NCBI GenBank assembly: GCA_910586215.1
Contig: CAJUGH010000001.1
Span: forward strand, 252,546-316,545
Direction: 5' to 3'
Source of the DNA: an uncultured Acetatifactor sp.
Lineage (GTDB): Bacteria; Bacillota; Clostridia; Lachnospirales; Lachnospiraceae
DNA: 64,000 nucleotides
The translations under genes were made by a program, and so were the position numbers. Position 1 is the stretch's first letter, and every line of letters starts with the position of its first letter. This document shows positions 8,517-16,036 of this stretch, piece by piece. The notes beneath the pieces were generated by a model that was not told the DNA's origin, did no database searches, and worked only from the letters and a program-made list of their open reading frames with translations.

Positions 8517-8747
8517 ATGACATTATACGAAGCGCAAAAAGGAAACAGCTACCGTATTGAAGGACTGTCCGTGGAGCCGGATATCACCAGGAGACTCCAG
8601 GCCCTTGGCCTGAATGACGGGACAGTGGTCAATGTGCTGAACCGGAAAAAGCACGGGGCATTGATTATCCAGGTGCGAGGTACACGCCTGGCCCTGGGAA
8701 AGCATATTTCGTCCCACATAAGTGTGAAGGGAATGAAGATTTTCTAA
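8517..8747 (+). CDS. feoA: Ferrous iron transport protein A (FeoA)
   Basis: A small SH3-like cytoplasmic protein (76 aa) that partners the FeoB ferrous-iron transporter. It contains the family core L-S-V-E-P-D-I-T-R-R-L-Q-A-L-G-L, G-T-V-V-N-V-L-N-R-K and the closing strand V-R-G-T-R-L-A-L-G-K. I chose ATG 8517, preceded by GAGGTGA, instead of the longer open frame from 8430. feoB follows 191 bp downstream, a gap that contains two strong hairpins. That is unusual, because feoA and feoB are often nearly contiguous. Confidence 0.92.
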   Translation: MTLYEAQKGNSYRIEGLSVEPDITRRLQALGLNDGTVVNVLNRKKHGALIIQVRGTRLALGKHISSHISVKGMKIF

Positions 8748-8781
8748 GGCCAGAAAGTACCTGGCCCAAGAAAATCTAAGT

Positions 8782-8846
8782 CATTCCCAAGGAATGGCAA
8801 CGCCATTCCTTGCTTTCATCCATTGTTTGTGTCAGCTGCGCTGACA
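8782..8846 (+). promoter_or_regulatory. Tandem hairpins between feoA and feoB
   Basis: AAGGAATGGC and GCCATTCCTT (8789-8811) form a perfect 10-bp stem with an AAC loop. The preceding CATTCC (8782-8787) can instead pair with GGAATG, so two mutually exclusive folds exist. A second stem, TGTCAGC with GCTGACA, spans 8830-8846. No T-run follows either one. They could set relative FeoA and FeoB output by processing or pausing, or may simply be repeats. Confidence 0.5.
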
Positions 8847-8938
8847 TGACAGGAAGTGTGCTGGGATTTTCTAAGCAGTCAGGAGGGGCAGATCCCACAA
8901 GGGGGTATTCCCGCCGGAACGGACGTAGGAGTAAGGCT

Positions 8939-11083
8939 ATGAGAAACAGCAGCAAGACAAATGGAAGTAAGGCAGGCAATAGCAAGGTAAGCGACAGCAA
9001 GACAAATGAAAGTAAGGCAGGCAACAATATGGCAAGCAAAAGTAAGACAAATGGTAGTAAGGCAGGCATGGATCCAAAGGACAGGAAGCATATCAACATA
9101 GCATGTGTGGGAAACCCTAACTGTGGGAAGACCACCTTGTTTAATGCGCTGACAGGTTCTAAGCTGAAGGTGGCCAACTGGCCCGGGGTGACAGTGGAGC
9201 GCTTTGAAGGGCATACCAGCTATGAAGATACGGACATCACCATCGTGGATACCCCCGGTATCTATTCCCTGACCTGTTATACCATAGAAGAGAAAGTCAC
9301 CAGACAGTGTGTCATGGATGATGACATTGATGTGATTGTCAATGTGGTGGATGCTTCTTCCCTGGAGCGGAATCTCTATCTGACCCTGCAGCTTCTGGAG
9401 TTGGGGAAGCCCATTGTGCTGGCACTGAACATGATGGATATCATCAAGGAACGGGGAATGGAGATCGACATGCACAGGCTGCCGGAGATGCTGGGGAATA
9501 TTCCGGTGGTACCCGTGTCTGCGGCCAGGCGTACCGGCCTGGACATCCTGCTCCATGCGGTGATCCACCATTATGAGGAGGGCATGGAGGAGTACATGCT
9601 GGACTATCCAGAGGAGATCGAAGGGAAGATCCGGAAGCTGACAGCCATGATGCAGACCGACTATCCCTCCCATTCCTCCGCACGGTGGCATGCCATCAAG
9701 CTGCTGGAGGAGGATGAGGAGGTAAGACAGGAACACCCCCTTGAAACAGGATCCGTGGCAGACCGGAATTATGAGAAAGAGATTATCCAGTGCAAATATG
9801 CCTACATAGAGAAAATCATGGAGGAAGTATTGTTCCACAAATCGAAAAAGGCGGCGGCCACAGACCGGATCGACAGGCTCCTGACCCATTCGGTGCTGGG
9901 AATCCCGGTGTTCCTGCTGATTATGTGCCTGGTATTCTTCCTGACATTTACAGTGGGGGACGCCTTGAAGGGAGTCTTTGAGGCAGGGCTTGCGGTGTTC
10001 TCAGAGGGGGTGGCCGGAGCATTGGCCGGACTGGGGGTAACGGCCTGGCTCCAGTCCTTGATTGTAGACGGGATCATTGCAGGGGTTGGCGGGATCCTGA
10101 CGTTCATTCCCAATATTTTTATCCTGTTTCTGGCCCTGGCAGTGCTGGAGGACAGCGGGTATATGGCCCGCGTGGCCTATGTGATGGATTCCTGTATGGG
10201 ACGGGTGGGACTCTCCGGCAAGGCATTCCTGCCCATGATACTGGGCTTTGGCTGTACGGTTCCTGCCATTATGGCCACAAGGGCATTGGAGACGGAGCAC
10301 GACAGGCGCAGGACCATGCTGGTGACCCCTTTTATGTCCTGCTCGGCCAGGCTGCCGGTCTATGTGCTGTTGTCAGAGATGTTTTTCCCGAAATGTCCTG
10401 CCCTGGTGGCGTTCTCCATGTATGTGGTGGGGATGGGAATTGCCATTGTGGCTGCCCTGGTATGCAACCGCCTGGAACATGGCAAGGCCAACGGCTCCCT
10501 CCTGATCGAACTGCCAGAATACAAGAGGCCCAATGCCAGGACCATCCGGATCTATGTGTGGAATAAGCTGAAGGATTACCTGTCCAAGGCGGGTACCACC
10601 ATCTTTGTGGCCTCCATTGTCATATGGTTTCTGTTGAACTTCGGAACAGGGGGCCTGGTAGAGAACCCTGGGGACAGCTTCGGGGCCATGATCGGCCATC
10701 TGCTGGTGCCGTTACTGAAGCCTGCGGGGCTTGGCATGTGGCAGATCGGAGTGGCACTGCTGTCTGGCATTTCAGCAAAGGAGGTGGTAGTGTCCAGCTT
10801 CGCAGTATTATTTGGGGTGTCAAATGCCAACTCTGCGGCAGGGATGGCCACCATCGTGGCGAACATCCAGGTCCAGAATCCAGGGTTTGGACCTTTAAAT
10901 GCTTACTGCCTGATGCTGTTTGTCCTGTTGTATGTGCCCTGTGTGGCCACAGTGGCCACGGTGAAGAAAGAGAGCCATTCCTGGGCATTTACCGGGAAGA
11001 TGCTGGCTTTCCAGCTGGCATTGGCCTGGGCAGTATCCACGTTGGTGTTCCAGGTGGGGAGGCTGTGTATCCCCCTTCTTTAA
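8939..11083 (+). CDS. feoB: Ferrous iron transport protein B (FeoB) with repetitive N-terminal extension
   Basis: Membrane Fe(II) importer (714 aa) with an N-terminal G-protein domain. After a Ser/Lys/Asn-rich extension of about 43 residues comes G-N-P-N-C-G-K-T-T (G1), then D-T-P-G-I-Y-S-L (G3) and a D-converted guanine-binding region N-M-M-D-I. A helical domain follows, and then gate/TM segments with G-F-G-C-T-V-P-A-I, S-C-S-A-R-L-P-V-Y and A-K-E-V-V-V-S-S. TAGGAG upstream of ATG 8939 supports this start; an in-frame ATG at about residue 44 (M-D-P-K-D-R-K) would give a FeoB without the extension. The DUF1961 gene begins 20 bp after the stop. Confidence 0.94.
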   Translation: MRNSSKTNGSKAGNSKVSDSKTNESKAGNNMASKSKTNGSKAGMDPKDRKHINIACVGNPNCGKTTLFNALTGSKLKVANWPGVTVERFEGHTSYEDTDITIVDTPGIYSLTCYTIEEKVTRQCVMDDDIDVIVNVVDASSLERNLYLTLQLLELGKPIVLALNMMDIIKERGMEIDMHRLPEMLGNIPVVPVSAARRTGLDILLHAVIHHYEEGMEEYMLDYPEEIEGKIRKLTAMMQTDYPSHSSARWHAIKLLEEDEEVRQEHPLETGSVADRNYEKEIIQCKYAYIEKIMEEVLFHKSKKAAATDRIDRLLTHSVLGIPVFLLIMCLVFFLTFTVGDALKGVFEAGLAVFSEGVAGALAGLGVTAWLQSLIVDGIIAGVGGILTFIPNIFILFLALAVLEDSGYMARVAYVMDSCMGRVGLSGKAFLPMILGFGCTVPAIMATRALETEHDRRRTMLVTPFMSCSARLPVYVLLSEMFFPKCPALVAFSMYVVGMGIAIVAALVCNRLEHGKANGSLLIELPEYKRPNARTIRIYVWNKLKDYLSKAGTTIFVASIVIWFLLNFGTGGLVENPGDSFGAMIGHLLVPLLKPAGLGMWQIGVALLSGISAKEVVVSSFAVLFGVSNANSAAGMATIVANIQVQNPGFGPLNAYCLMLFVLLYVPCVATVATVKKESHSWAFTGKMLAFQLALAWAVSTLVFQVGRLCIPLL
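8951..9067 (+). repeat. In-frame 45-bp tandem repeat in the 5' end of feoB
   Basis: Two full 45-bp units (8951-8995 and 8996-9040) and a 27-bp partial unit (9041-9067) encode S-K-T-N-x-S-K-A-G blocks. The units are about 85 percent alike and keep frame. Confidence 0.85.
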
Positions 11084-11103
11084 GTGTGCTAGGAGGTATA
11101 GGA

Positions 11104-11787
11104 ATGGAAAAAGTGTGTCATGTAGAAGTGCAAGAGTTACTCTATGAGAATCCCCTGTGTTGTGAGGAGGATATCCAGGATTTTATCCTGGAAGGGCAGG
11201 CGAAGATCAGCTTCCCGGAGGGCAGGATGCGCCTGGAAAATGCCCTGGATGCAGAAAAAGGGCAGAAGGCCAACTATGTGCTGTGGTGCCCGGAGGAATT
11301 CCCGTCTGATGTGCTGATTACCTGGGAGTTCATGCCCCTTAGGGAGCCGGGATTGTGCATCCTGTTTTTTGCCGCCGCCGGCAGGGGGGGAGAGGATCTC
11401 TTTTCCGGGAAACTGGCCCAGAGGACAGGGGAATATTCCCAGTACCATCATGGGGACATCGATGCGTTCCATGTATCCTATTTCCGCAGGAAGGAGCCGG
11501 ATGAACGTGCCTTTCATACCTGCAACTTAAGGAAGAGTTACGGGTTCCACCTGGTGGCCCAGGGAGGGGATCCCATACCGGATGCAGATGAGGTGAGGAA
11601 ACCATACCGGGTTGCTGTTCTGAAGAAAGGGGACAGTGTGGTATTTTATATCAATGAACTGGAGATCTTCCGCTTTGAGGATGACGGAGAGACATATGGA
11701 CCGCACCTTGCTGGCGGCAGGATCGGATTCCGGCAGCTTGCGCCCCTTGTGGCAGAGTATGGGGCACTTAAGGTTTACAAGGTGTAA
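11104..11787 (+). CDS. DUF1961 family protein, YesU-like
   Basis: A 227-residue protein resembling YesU of the B. subtilis rhamnogalacturonan region, a DUF1961 protein with a concanavalin-like beta-sandwich fold (family knowledge). Visible family features are the opening E-L-L-Y-E-N-P-L, W-E-F-M-P-L-R-E-P-G-L-C-I-L-F-F-A-A-A-G-R-G-G-E-D-L-F, H-V-S-Y-F-R-R, N-L-R-K-S-Y-G-F-H-L-V-A-Q-G-G-D-P-I-P and G-R-I-G-F-R-Q-L. AGGAGG lies eight bases before ATG 11104. A longer open frame from 10624 overlaps feoB and is not used. The position is odd: it directly follows feoB and is cut off by a terminator from the pectin locus to which it should belong by function. Confidence 0.85.
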   Translation: MEKVCHVEVQELLYENPLCCEEDIQDFILEGQAKISFPEGRMRLENALDAEKGQKANYVLWCPEEFPSDVLITWEFMPLREPGLCILFFAAAGRGGEDLFSGKLAQRTGEYSQYHHGDIDAFHVSYFRRKEPDERAFHTCNLRKSYGFHLVAQGGDPIPDADEVRKPYRVAVLKKGDSVVFYINELEIFRFEDDGETYGPHLAGGRIGFRQLAPLVAEYGALKVYKV

Positions 11788-11803
11788 GGTGGAAAGACTT
11801 TAA

Positions 11804-11837
11804 TCCGGCAATCGTAAATGGTTGCCGGATTTTTTTC
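11804..11837 (+). terminator. Rho-independent terminator after the DUF1961 gene
   Basis: TCCGGCAATC pairs with GGTTGCCGGA (one wobble) around a six-base loop and is followed by eight T. It separates the feo transcript from the lpl locus. Confidence 0.9.
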
Positions 11838-12011
11838 GCGCGGATATCACATTTACGCTGAAATGCTTGAAAAAATGTCATGTTCCATTTCTGGAAGGAA
11901 GACGAAATTTCACTATACAGAACAGAATCGCAAAATAGATTTTTCTGAAAATTCAAGCAAAATTGTACAAAATGCATAAATAAAAAATAGGCAAACAGGA
12001 CATTGTGAACG

Positions 12012-12061
12012 AATTGTCAATGTTTTTTTCCTTGACAATTTGTGTAAAGAGGTGCTAAAAT
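12012..12061 (+). promoter_or_regulatory. Promoter and palindromic operator candidate of the rhamnogalacturonan locus
   Basis: TTGACA (12032-12037) and TAAAAT (12056-12061) are 18 bp apart, and the TGC just before the -10 makes it an extended -10. A perfect inverted repeat, AATTGTCAA at 12012-12020 and TTGACAATT at 12032-12040, is separated by 11 bp and overlaps the -35. A DNA-binding regulator could act here. The rest of the 354-bp gap between the DUF1961 gene and lplB is AT-rich with no gene. Confidence 0.7.
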
Positions 12062-12141
12062 GGACAAAGTTAAGTACGGTTTTGTGGGATGGCTATGATC
12101 ACCGTTTAACCGTCAACAGAAAATGCAGAAAGGGGTTTCAC

Positions 12142-13119
12142 ATGGCAGAGAAGGTTACGAAACAGAAAGGTGCAATTACACTTTCTAACGGACAGACATT
12201 CGTGCCGAAGAAGAAGAGCACCTGGCAGTACATGGTGCAGCACAAGTGGCTGTATATTTTATTGCTTCCGGGATTTATCTACTTCATTATGTTCCGTTAC
12301 ATACCAATGGGGGGATTGGTAATTGCATTTAAGGAGTATTCTCCCTTTAAGGGGATCTGGGGAAGTCCATGGGTGGGATTCGACCAGTTTGCCAAGTTCT
12401 TTTCCAACAATGACTTCGGAAGATTGCTGTATAATACGCTGGGAATCAGCCTGCTACAGCTGGTGCTGTATTTCCCGGCACCTATTATCCTGTCCCTGTT
12501 TCTGAATGAAGTGAGACATAATGGCTATAAGAGGGTGGTGCAGACCCTGGTATACATACCTCACTTCGTATCATGGGTTATCGTGGCCAGCCTGACCTAC
12601 CAGTTGTTCAATGTAGGGGATGGTATCTTCAACGTGATATACAAGGCCATTTCCGGAGGCCAGACTTTTGATATCTTACAGAAATCTTCTACCTTCTGGG
12701 GTCTGATCGTAGGCCAGGACATCTGGCGTGAGACAGGTTACGGCACCATCGTGTTCCTGGCAGCCCTGGCGGGTGTGGATCAGGAACTGTACGAGGCGGC
12801 ACGAGTGGACGGCGCAGGACGCTGGAGACTTATGTGGCACATTACCCTTCCTGCCATCCGTGGCACCATCATCATGATGCTGATCATGCGCGTGGGCGGC
12901 ATCCTGAACACAGGATATGAGCAGATCTTTCTGATGAGAAATGACTTGAACCTGGTCAGGGCCGAGGTGTTTGATACCTATATCTATACGAAAGGTATCC
13001 GGGCCGGACAGTATTCCTTCTCCTCGGCGGCAGGTATGTTCAAGTCGGTGGTAGGCATGATCCTGGTGCTTGCCTCAGACAAGGTAGCGAAGCTCTTCGG
13101 TGAGAGCGGATTATATTAG
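12142..13119 (+). CDS. lplB: Carbohydrate ABC transporter permease, LplB type
   Basis: First membrane subunit (325 aa) of a CUT1 sugar importer. It begins with a cytoplasmic basic segment, then Y-I-L-L-L-P-G-F-I-Y-F-I-M-F-R-Y-I-P-M as TM1. Further membrane helices follow, with the EAA loop E-L-Y-E-A-A-R-V-D-G-A-G-R-W that contacts the ATPase. Closest in pattern to LplB/YtcP-family permeases for pectin-derived oligosaccharides. I chose ATG 12142 with AAAGGGG upstream, about 80 bp after the predicted transcript start; the frame opens earlier at 12040 without a good site. No ATPase gene is linked, as in B. subtilis, where MsmX serves several such importers. Confidence 0.88.
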   Translation: MAEKVTKQKGAITLSNGQTFVPKKKSTWQYMVQHKWLYILLLPGFIYFIMFRYIPMGGLVIAFKEYSPFKGIWGSPWVGFDQFAKFFSNNDFGRLLYNTLGISLLQLVLYFPAPIILSLFLNEVRHNGYKRVVQTLVYIPHFVSWVIVASLTYQLFNVGDGIFNVIYKAISGGQTFDILQKSSTFWGLIVGQDIWRETGYGTIVFLAALAGVDQELYEAARVDGAGRWRLMWHITLPAIRGTIIMMLIMRVGGILNTGYEQIFLMRNDLNLVRAEVFDTYIYTKGIRAGQYSFSSAAGMFKSVVGMILVLASDKVAKLFGESGLY

Positions 13120-13135
13120 GAGGGGAGGGAGACAC

Positions 13136-14044
13136 ATGGCCAGAGATCATAAAGTAAGAGAAGGCGCCAAAGTGCGCAAGAGCACCGGTGACCGTATTGT
13201 GGATGTGATTATCTATGTTGTGCTGGGTCTGATAGCCCTTAGTACCGTGCTTCCTTTCCTGTATGTATTTGCAGGCTCTTTTGCCACGGAGAAGGAACTG
13301 ACAGAGAAGGCATTCTTCATTATTCCCAGCCAGTGGTCCATTAACGCATACCGGTATGCCATAGAGACTGCCAATATTTTGCGGGGATTGCGGAATTCCA
13401 TCTGTATTACCGTGCTGGGAACCGTGTCCTGTATGGTGTTTTCCCTGACATTTGCCTATCCCCTGTCCAAGGGCCATTTCCGGGGACGCAACTGGTTGAT
13501 GAATATGGTGATTTTTACCATGCTGTTTGGTGGCGGTATGATCCCCACGTACCTGGTGATCCAGGCGTATGGCCTGCTTGACAGCTGGTGGGCTTTGGTG
13601 CTTCCTGGTGCCATCAGCCCGTTTAACATGATTATCATCAAGAAGTTCTTCCAGGGACTTCCTGTGGAACTGGATGAGGCCTCCTACATGGATGGCGCCA
13701 ATGATTTACAGATCTTTACCAAGGTGGCGTTGCCCTTGTCCAAGCCCGTGATTGCATCCGTTTCCCTGTTCTATGGTGTGGGATTCTGGAATGATTACTT
13801 CAATGCGATGATCTATCTGTCTTCGCCGGAGAAGTTTCCCATCCAGATCCAGCTTCGTTCCATCATCCTGCTGTCCTCGAAGATTGCGGATACGGCACTG
13901 GACTATGACATGATGGGGGCACCCCCGGACAAGGCTGTGAAGATGGCCTGTACCGTGATTGCCACTCTGCCGATCCTGATTGTGTATCCTTTTGTGCAGA
14001 AGCATTTTACAAAAGGTGTTATGGTGGGGGCTGTGAAAGGCTGA
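13136..14044 (+). CDS. lplC: Carbohydrate ABC transporter permease, LplC type
   Basis: Second permease (302 aa) of the same importer. It has six predicted membrane helices and the EAA-type loop E-L-D-E-A-S-Y-M-D-G-A-N-D-L. It ends in Y-P-F-V-Q-K-H-F-T-K-G-V-M-V-G-A-V-K-G, typical of the LplC/YtcP group. AGGAGG overlaps the end of lplB and lies just before ATG 13136, so the two genes are translationally close. The binding-protein gene follows after 87 bp with its own strong ribosome binding site, which fits the higher expression such proteins need. Confidence 0.88.
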   Translation: MARDHKVREGAKVRKSTGDRIVDVIIYVVLGLIALSTVLPFLYVFAGSFATEKELTEKAFFIIPSQWSINAYRYAIETANILRGLRNSICITVLGTVSCMVFSLTFAYPLSKGHFRGRNWLMNMVIFTMLFGGGMIPTYLVIQAYGLLDSWWALVLPGAISPFNMIIIKKFFQGLPVELDEASYMDGANDLQIFTKVALPLSKPVIASVSLFYGVGFWNDYFNAMIYLSSPEKFPIQIQLRSIILLSSKIADTALDYDMMGAPPDKAVKMACTVIATLPILIVYPFVQKHFTKGVMVGAVKG

Positions 14045-14131
14045 CAAGAGGATACGGCCTTGTGTATTTGGTGAATTCAGGTAGTACCTGTTTTCATAGA
14101 TTAATTTCCATATTCTATTAAGGAGGAGACA

Positions 14132-15772
14132 ATGAAAAAGAAAAGTTTCAACAAAGTTCTTGCGTTGGCACTTGCTTCTACAATGGCCTTTGGCCTTGCA
14201 GCCTGTGGCAACGGAGATGCACCGTCATCTGCACCTTCAGACAGTGAGACACAGTCCTCTGCTTCTGACAGTGGATCCACTCCGGCGGAAAGTAACAGCG
14301 GGGAAGATCAGTCCACAGGTGGGGAAGTTGCCCGTCAGACCATTACCTGGAGTGTGCTTGACCTGAATGCTGGTAACAACAATGTAGGTGAGTATGCAGA
14401 GCAGATCTTCCAGCAGATTGAGGACTATGTGGGCCATGACATTGAGATCACCTGGGTGGCAAATGATGCATCGGCCGAGAAGAACTCCCTGTTCTTCGCA
14501 AATCCCAAGACCATGCCTATGATCATGTCTTACGGCGGCACCATGACTGGTGACGTGGTAAAGGCTGCAAAGGACGGTGCCTTCATTGACTTGAATGAGT
14601 ACATCTGGGATGCGGCCAAGTATCCCAATCTGGCTGGTATGTCCAAGGATGTGGCTGCCAATCTGACTGTGGATGGCAAGCTGGTAGGCCTTCCCCGCTG
14701 CCGTGTAGTGGGGCGTTACGGCTTGAGCTATCGTCAGGACTGGGCAGAAGCCCTGGGCGTGGAGCTTCCTGAGAATGCCACTCCCGATGATGTGTACAAC
14801 ATGCTGGTAGCCATGAAGAATGGCAACGAGAACCATGAGGGTTTCTGTGAGTATCCCATGGAGATGACCCTGTATACCGGTCCCTTCGATATCATCCAGA
14901 CCTGGTTCGGCTGTGGCAACGGCTGGGCAGAAGTAGATGGACAGCTTGTTCCCGTGTGGATGCAGGATGAGTATTTCGAGGCTGTAGAGTACATCAAGAA
15001 GCTTTATGACGAGAAGCTGATGCCTCAGGACTGGCCGTCCAGACCTACAGACAGCTGGTCTGAAGGCTGTAAGAAAGGGGAGAACGGAGTCTTCATTGAT
15101 GTGCTGGATTCCGGTAAGAGAATCTGGAACTACTTTGTGGCAGAGGAGACCAAGACACCTTCTGTGGTCAATCCCGAGGAAGATGCCTCCATGGTGCTGT
15201 ATGGTGCTGTGAACGGCCATACCCTGGCTACTGCCGGATATAATGGATTCTTCACCCTGTCTGCTTCTACCCTGGATACTCCCGAGAAGATCGAGGCAGC
15301 CTTGACTGTGCTTGACAAGCTGTCTGATCCTGAGATGCAGGTGCTGACCCAGTTCGGTCTGGAAGGTATCAATTATGAGCTGGTAGATGGCAAGGTAAAC
15401 AAGCTGGACCTGGAAGACGAAGCACTGGCTGGCAACTATAAGGGTCTGAACCAGCTTCTGACTTTCCTGCCTTCCACAGAGGCTACAACGGTTCCTGTTG
15501 TAAACACAGAGAGAGATGAAGCCCAGAACGCTGCCTATGAGGCAGCCCTGCCCTATGCAGAGATAGATCCGGCTCTGTCCTTCAAGGTGAATTCTGAGAC
15601 ATACGCCCTGCAGGGTGCAGATCTGGATGAGCAGGCAAAGGCCCTCAGAAGCCAGTATATCTGCGGAGAGATCACTCTGGATCAGCTCAAGTCCGGCCTG
15701 GATGATATCAGGGCAAAGGGATACGATCAGATCATTACTGAGATCAATGAGCAGTATGCAGTGAACAAGTAA
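14132..15772 (+). CDS. lplA: Extracellular sugar-binding lipoprotein, LplA type
   Basis: Substrate-binding protein (546 aa) of the lplABC importer, anchored outside the membrane. The signal peptide starts M-K-K-K and ends at the lipobox L-A-A-C, with the acylated cysteine near residue 27. A Ser/Asp/Glu-rich linker follows. The length is typical of the large LplA/YtcQ group rather than smaller sugar-binding proteins of about 420 aa. Residues such as W-F-G-C-G-N-G-W and R-Q-D-W-A-E-A-L-G are characteristic of that group. AAGGAGGAG precedes the ATG. A terminator follows at 15826, so transcription into the lyase gene downstream must be by read-through or a separate promoter. Confidence 0.9.
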   Translation: MKKKSFNKVLALALASTMAFGLAACGNGDAPSSAPSDSETQSSASDSGSTPAESNSGEDQSTGGEVARQTITWSVLDLNAGNNNVGEYAEQIFQQIEDYVGHDIEITWVANDASAEKNSLFFANPKTMPMIMSYGGTMTGDVVKAAKDGAFIDLNEYIWDAAKYPNLAGMSKDVAANLTVDGKLVGLPRCRVVGRYGLSYRQDWAEALGVELPENATPDDVYNMLVAMKNGNENHEGFCEYPMEMTLYTGPFDIIQTWFGCGNGWAEVDGQLVPVWMQDEYFEAVEYIKKLYDEKLMPQDWPSRPTDSWSEGCKKGENGVFIDVLDSGKRIWNYFVAEETKTPSVVNPEEDASMVLYGAVNGHTLATAGYNGFFTLSASTLDTPEKIEAALTVLDKLSDPEMQVLTQFGLEGINYELVDGKVNKLDLEDEALAGNYKGLNQLLTFLPSTEATTVPVVNTERDEAQNAAYEAALPYAEIDPALSFKVNSETYALQGADLDEQAKALRSQYICGEITLDQLKSGLDDIRAKGYDQIITEINEQYAVNK

Positions 15773-15825
15773 TTCTGTAGCAGACATGTTTGCTGTATAA
15801 AGGATACTTTTTCTGGAAAATTTGC

Positions 15826-15864
15826 AAGGAACCTGGTTACCAGCAATGGAACCAGGTTCCTTTT
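15826..15864 (+). terminator. Terminator after lplA
   Basis: AAGGAACCTGGTT pairs perfectly with AACCAGGTTCCTT, followed by a short T-run. Within a locus it may be partial, tuning transporter output against lyase output. Confidence 0.85.
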
Positions 15865-15870
15865 CCATCT

Positions 15871-15897
15871 GTTGCTGTGAATAAAATGAACAGTAAC
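15871..15897 (+). repeat. Dispersed GA-mismatch hairpin, short type
   Basis: The outer stem GTTGCTGT/ACAGTAAC is perfect and the GA/GA mismatch is kept. The inner pair is AT/AT around AAA where other copies have AC/GT, a compensatory change that keeps pairing. Confidence 0.75.
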
Positions 15898-16036
15898 ACA
15901 TGAAGAGAAAATGAGTAGGGCTGTAATATCATTCGCGGTTGCATGATTTGGCAGGTTGGTATATGATGGAAATAGGCATGGGGCCGCTTTGCAGGTACTG
16001 CAAGGAGAATGGCGGCTCTGGGAAAGGGGTTATGAT

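Noticed and set aside
10624..11103. N-terminal extension of the DUF1961 frame into feoB
   Set aside because: The extension is out of frame with feoB and reads as low-complexity shadow; AGGAGG fixes the start at 11104.
14237..15901. Long open frame on the minus strand (554 codons) opposite lplA
   Set aside because: It mirrors the real gene, which has a lipobox signal, strong ribosome binding site and family match; the minus frame has no recognisable domain and odd His/Ile/Gln-rich composition.
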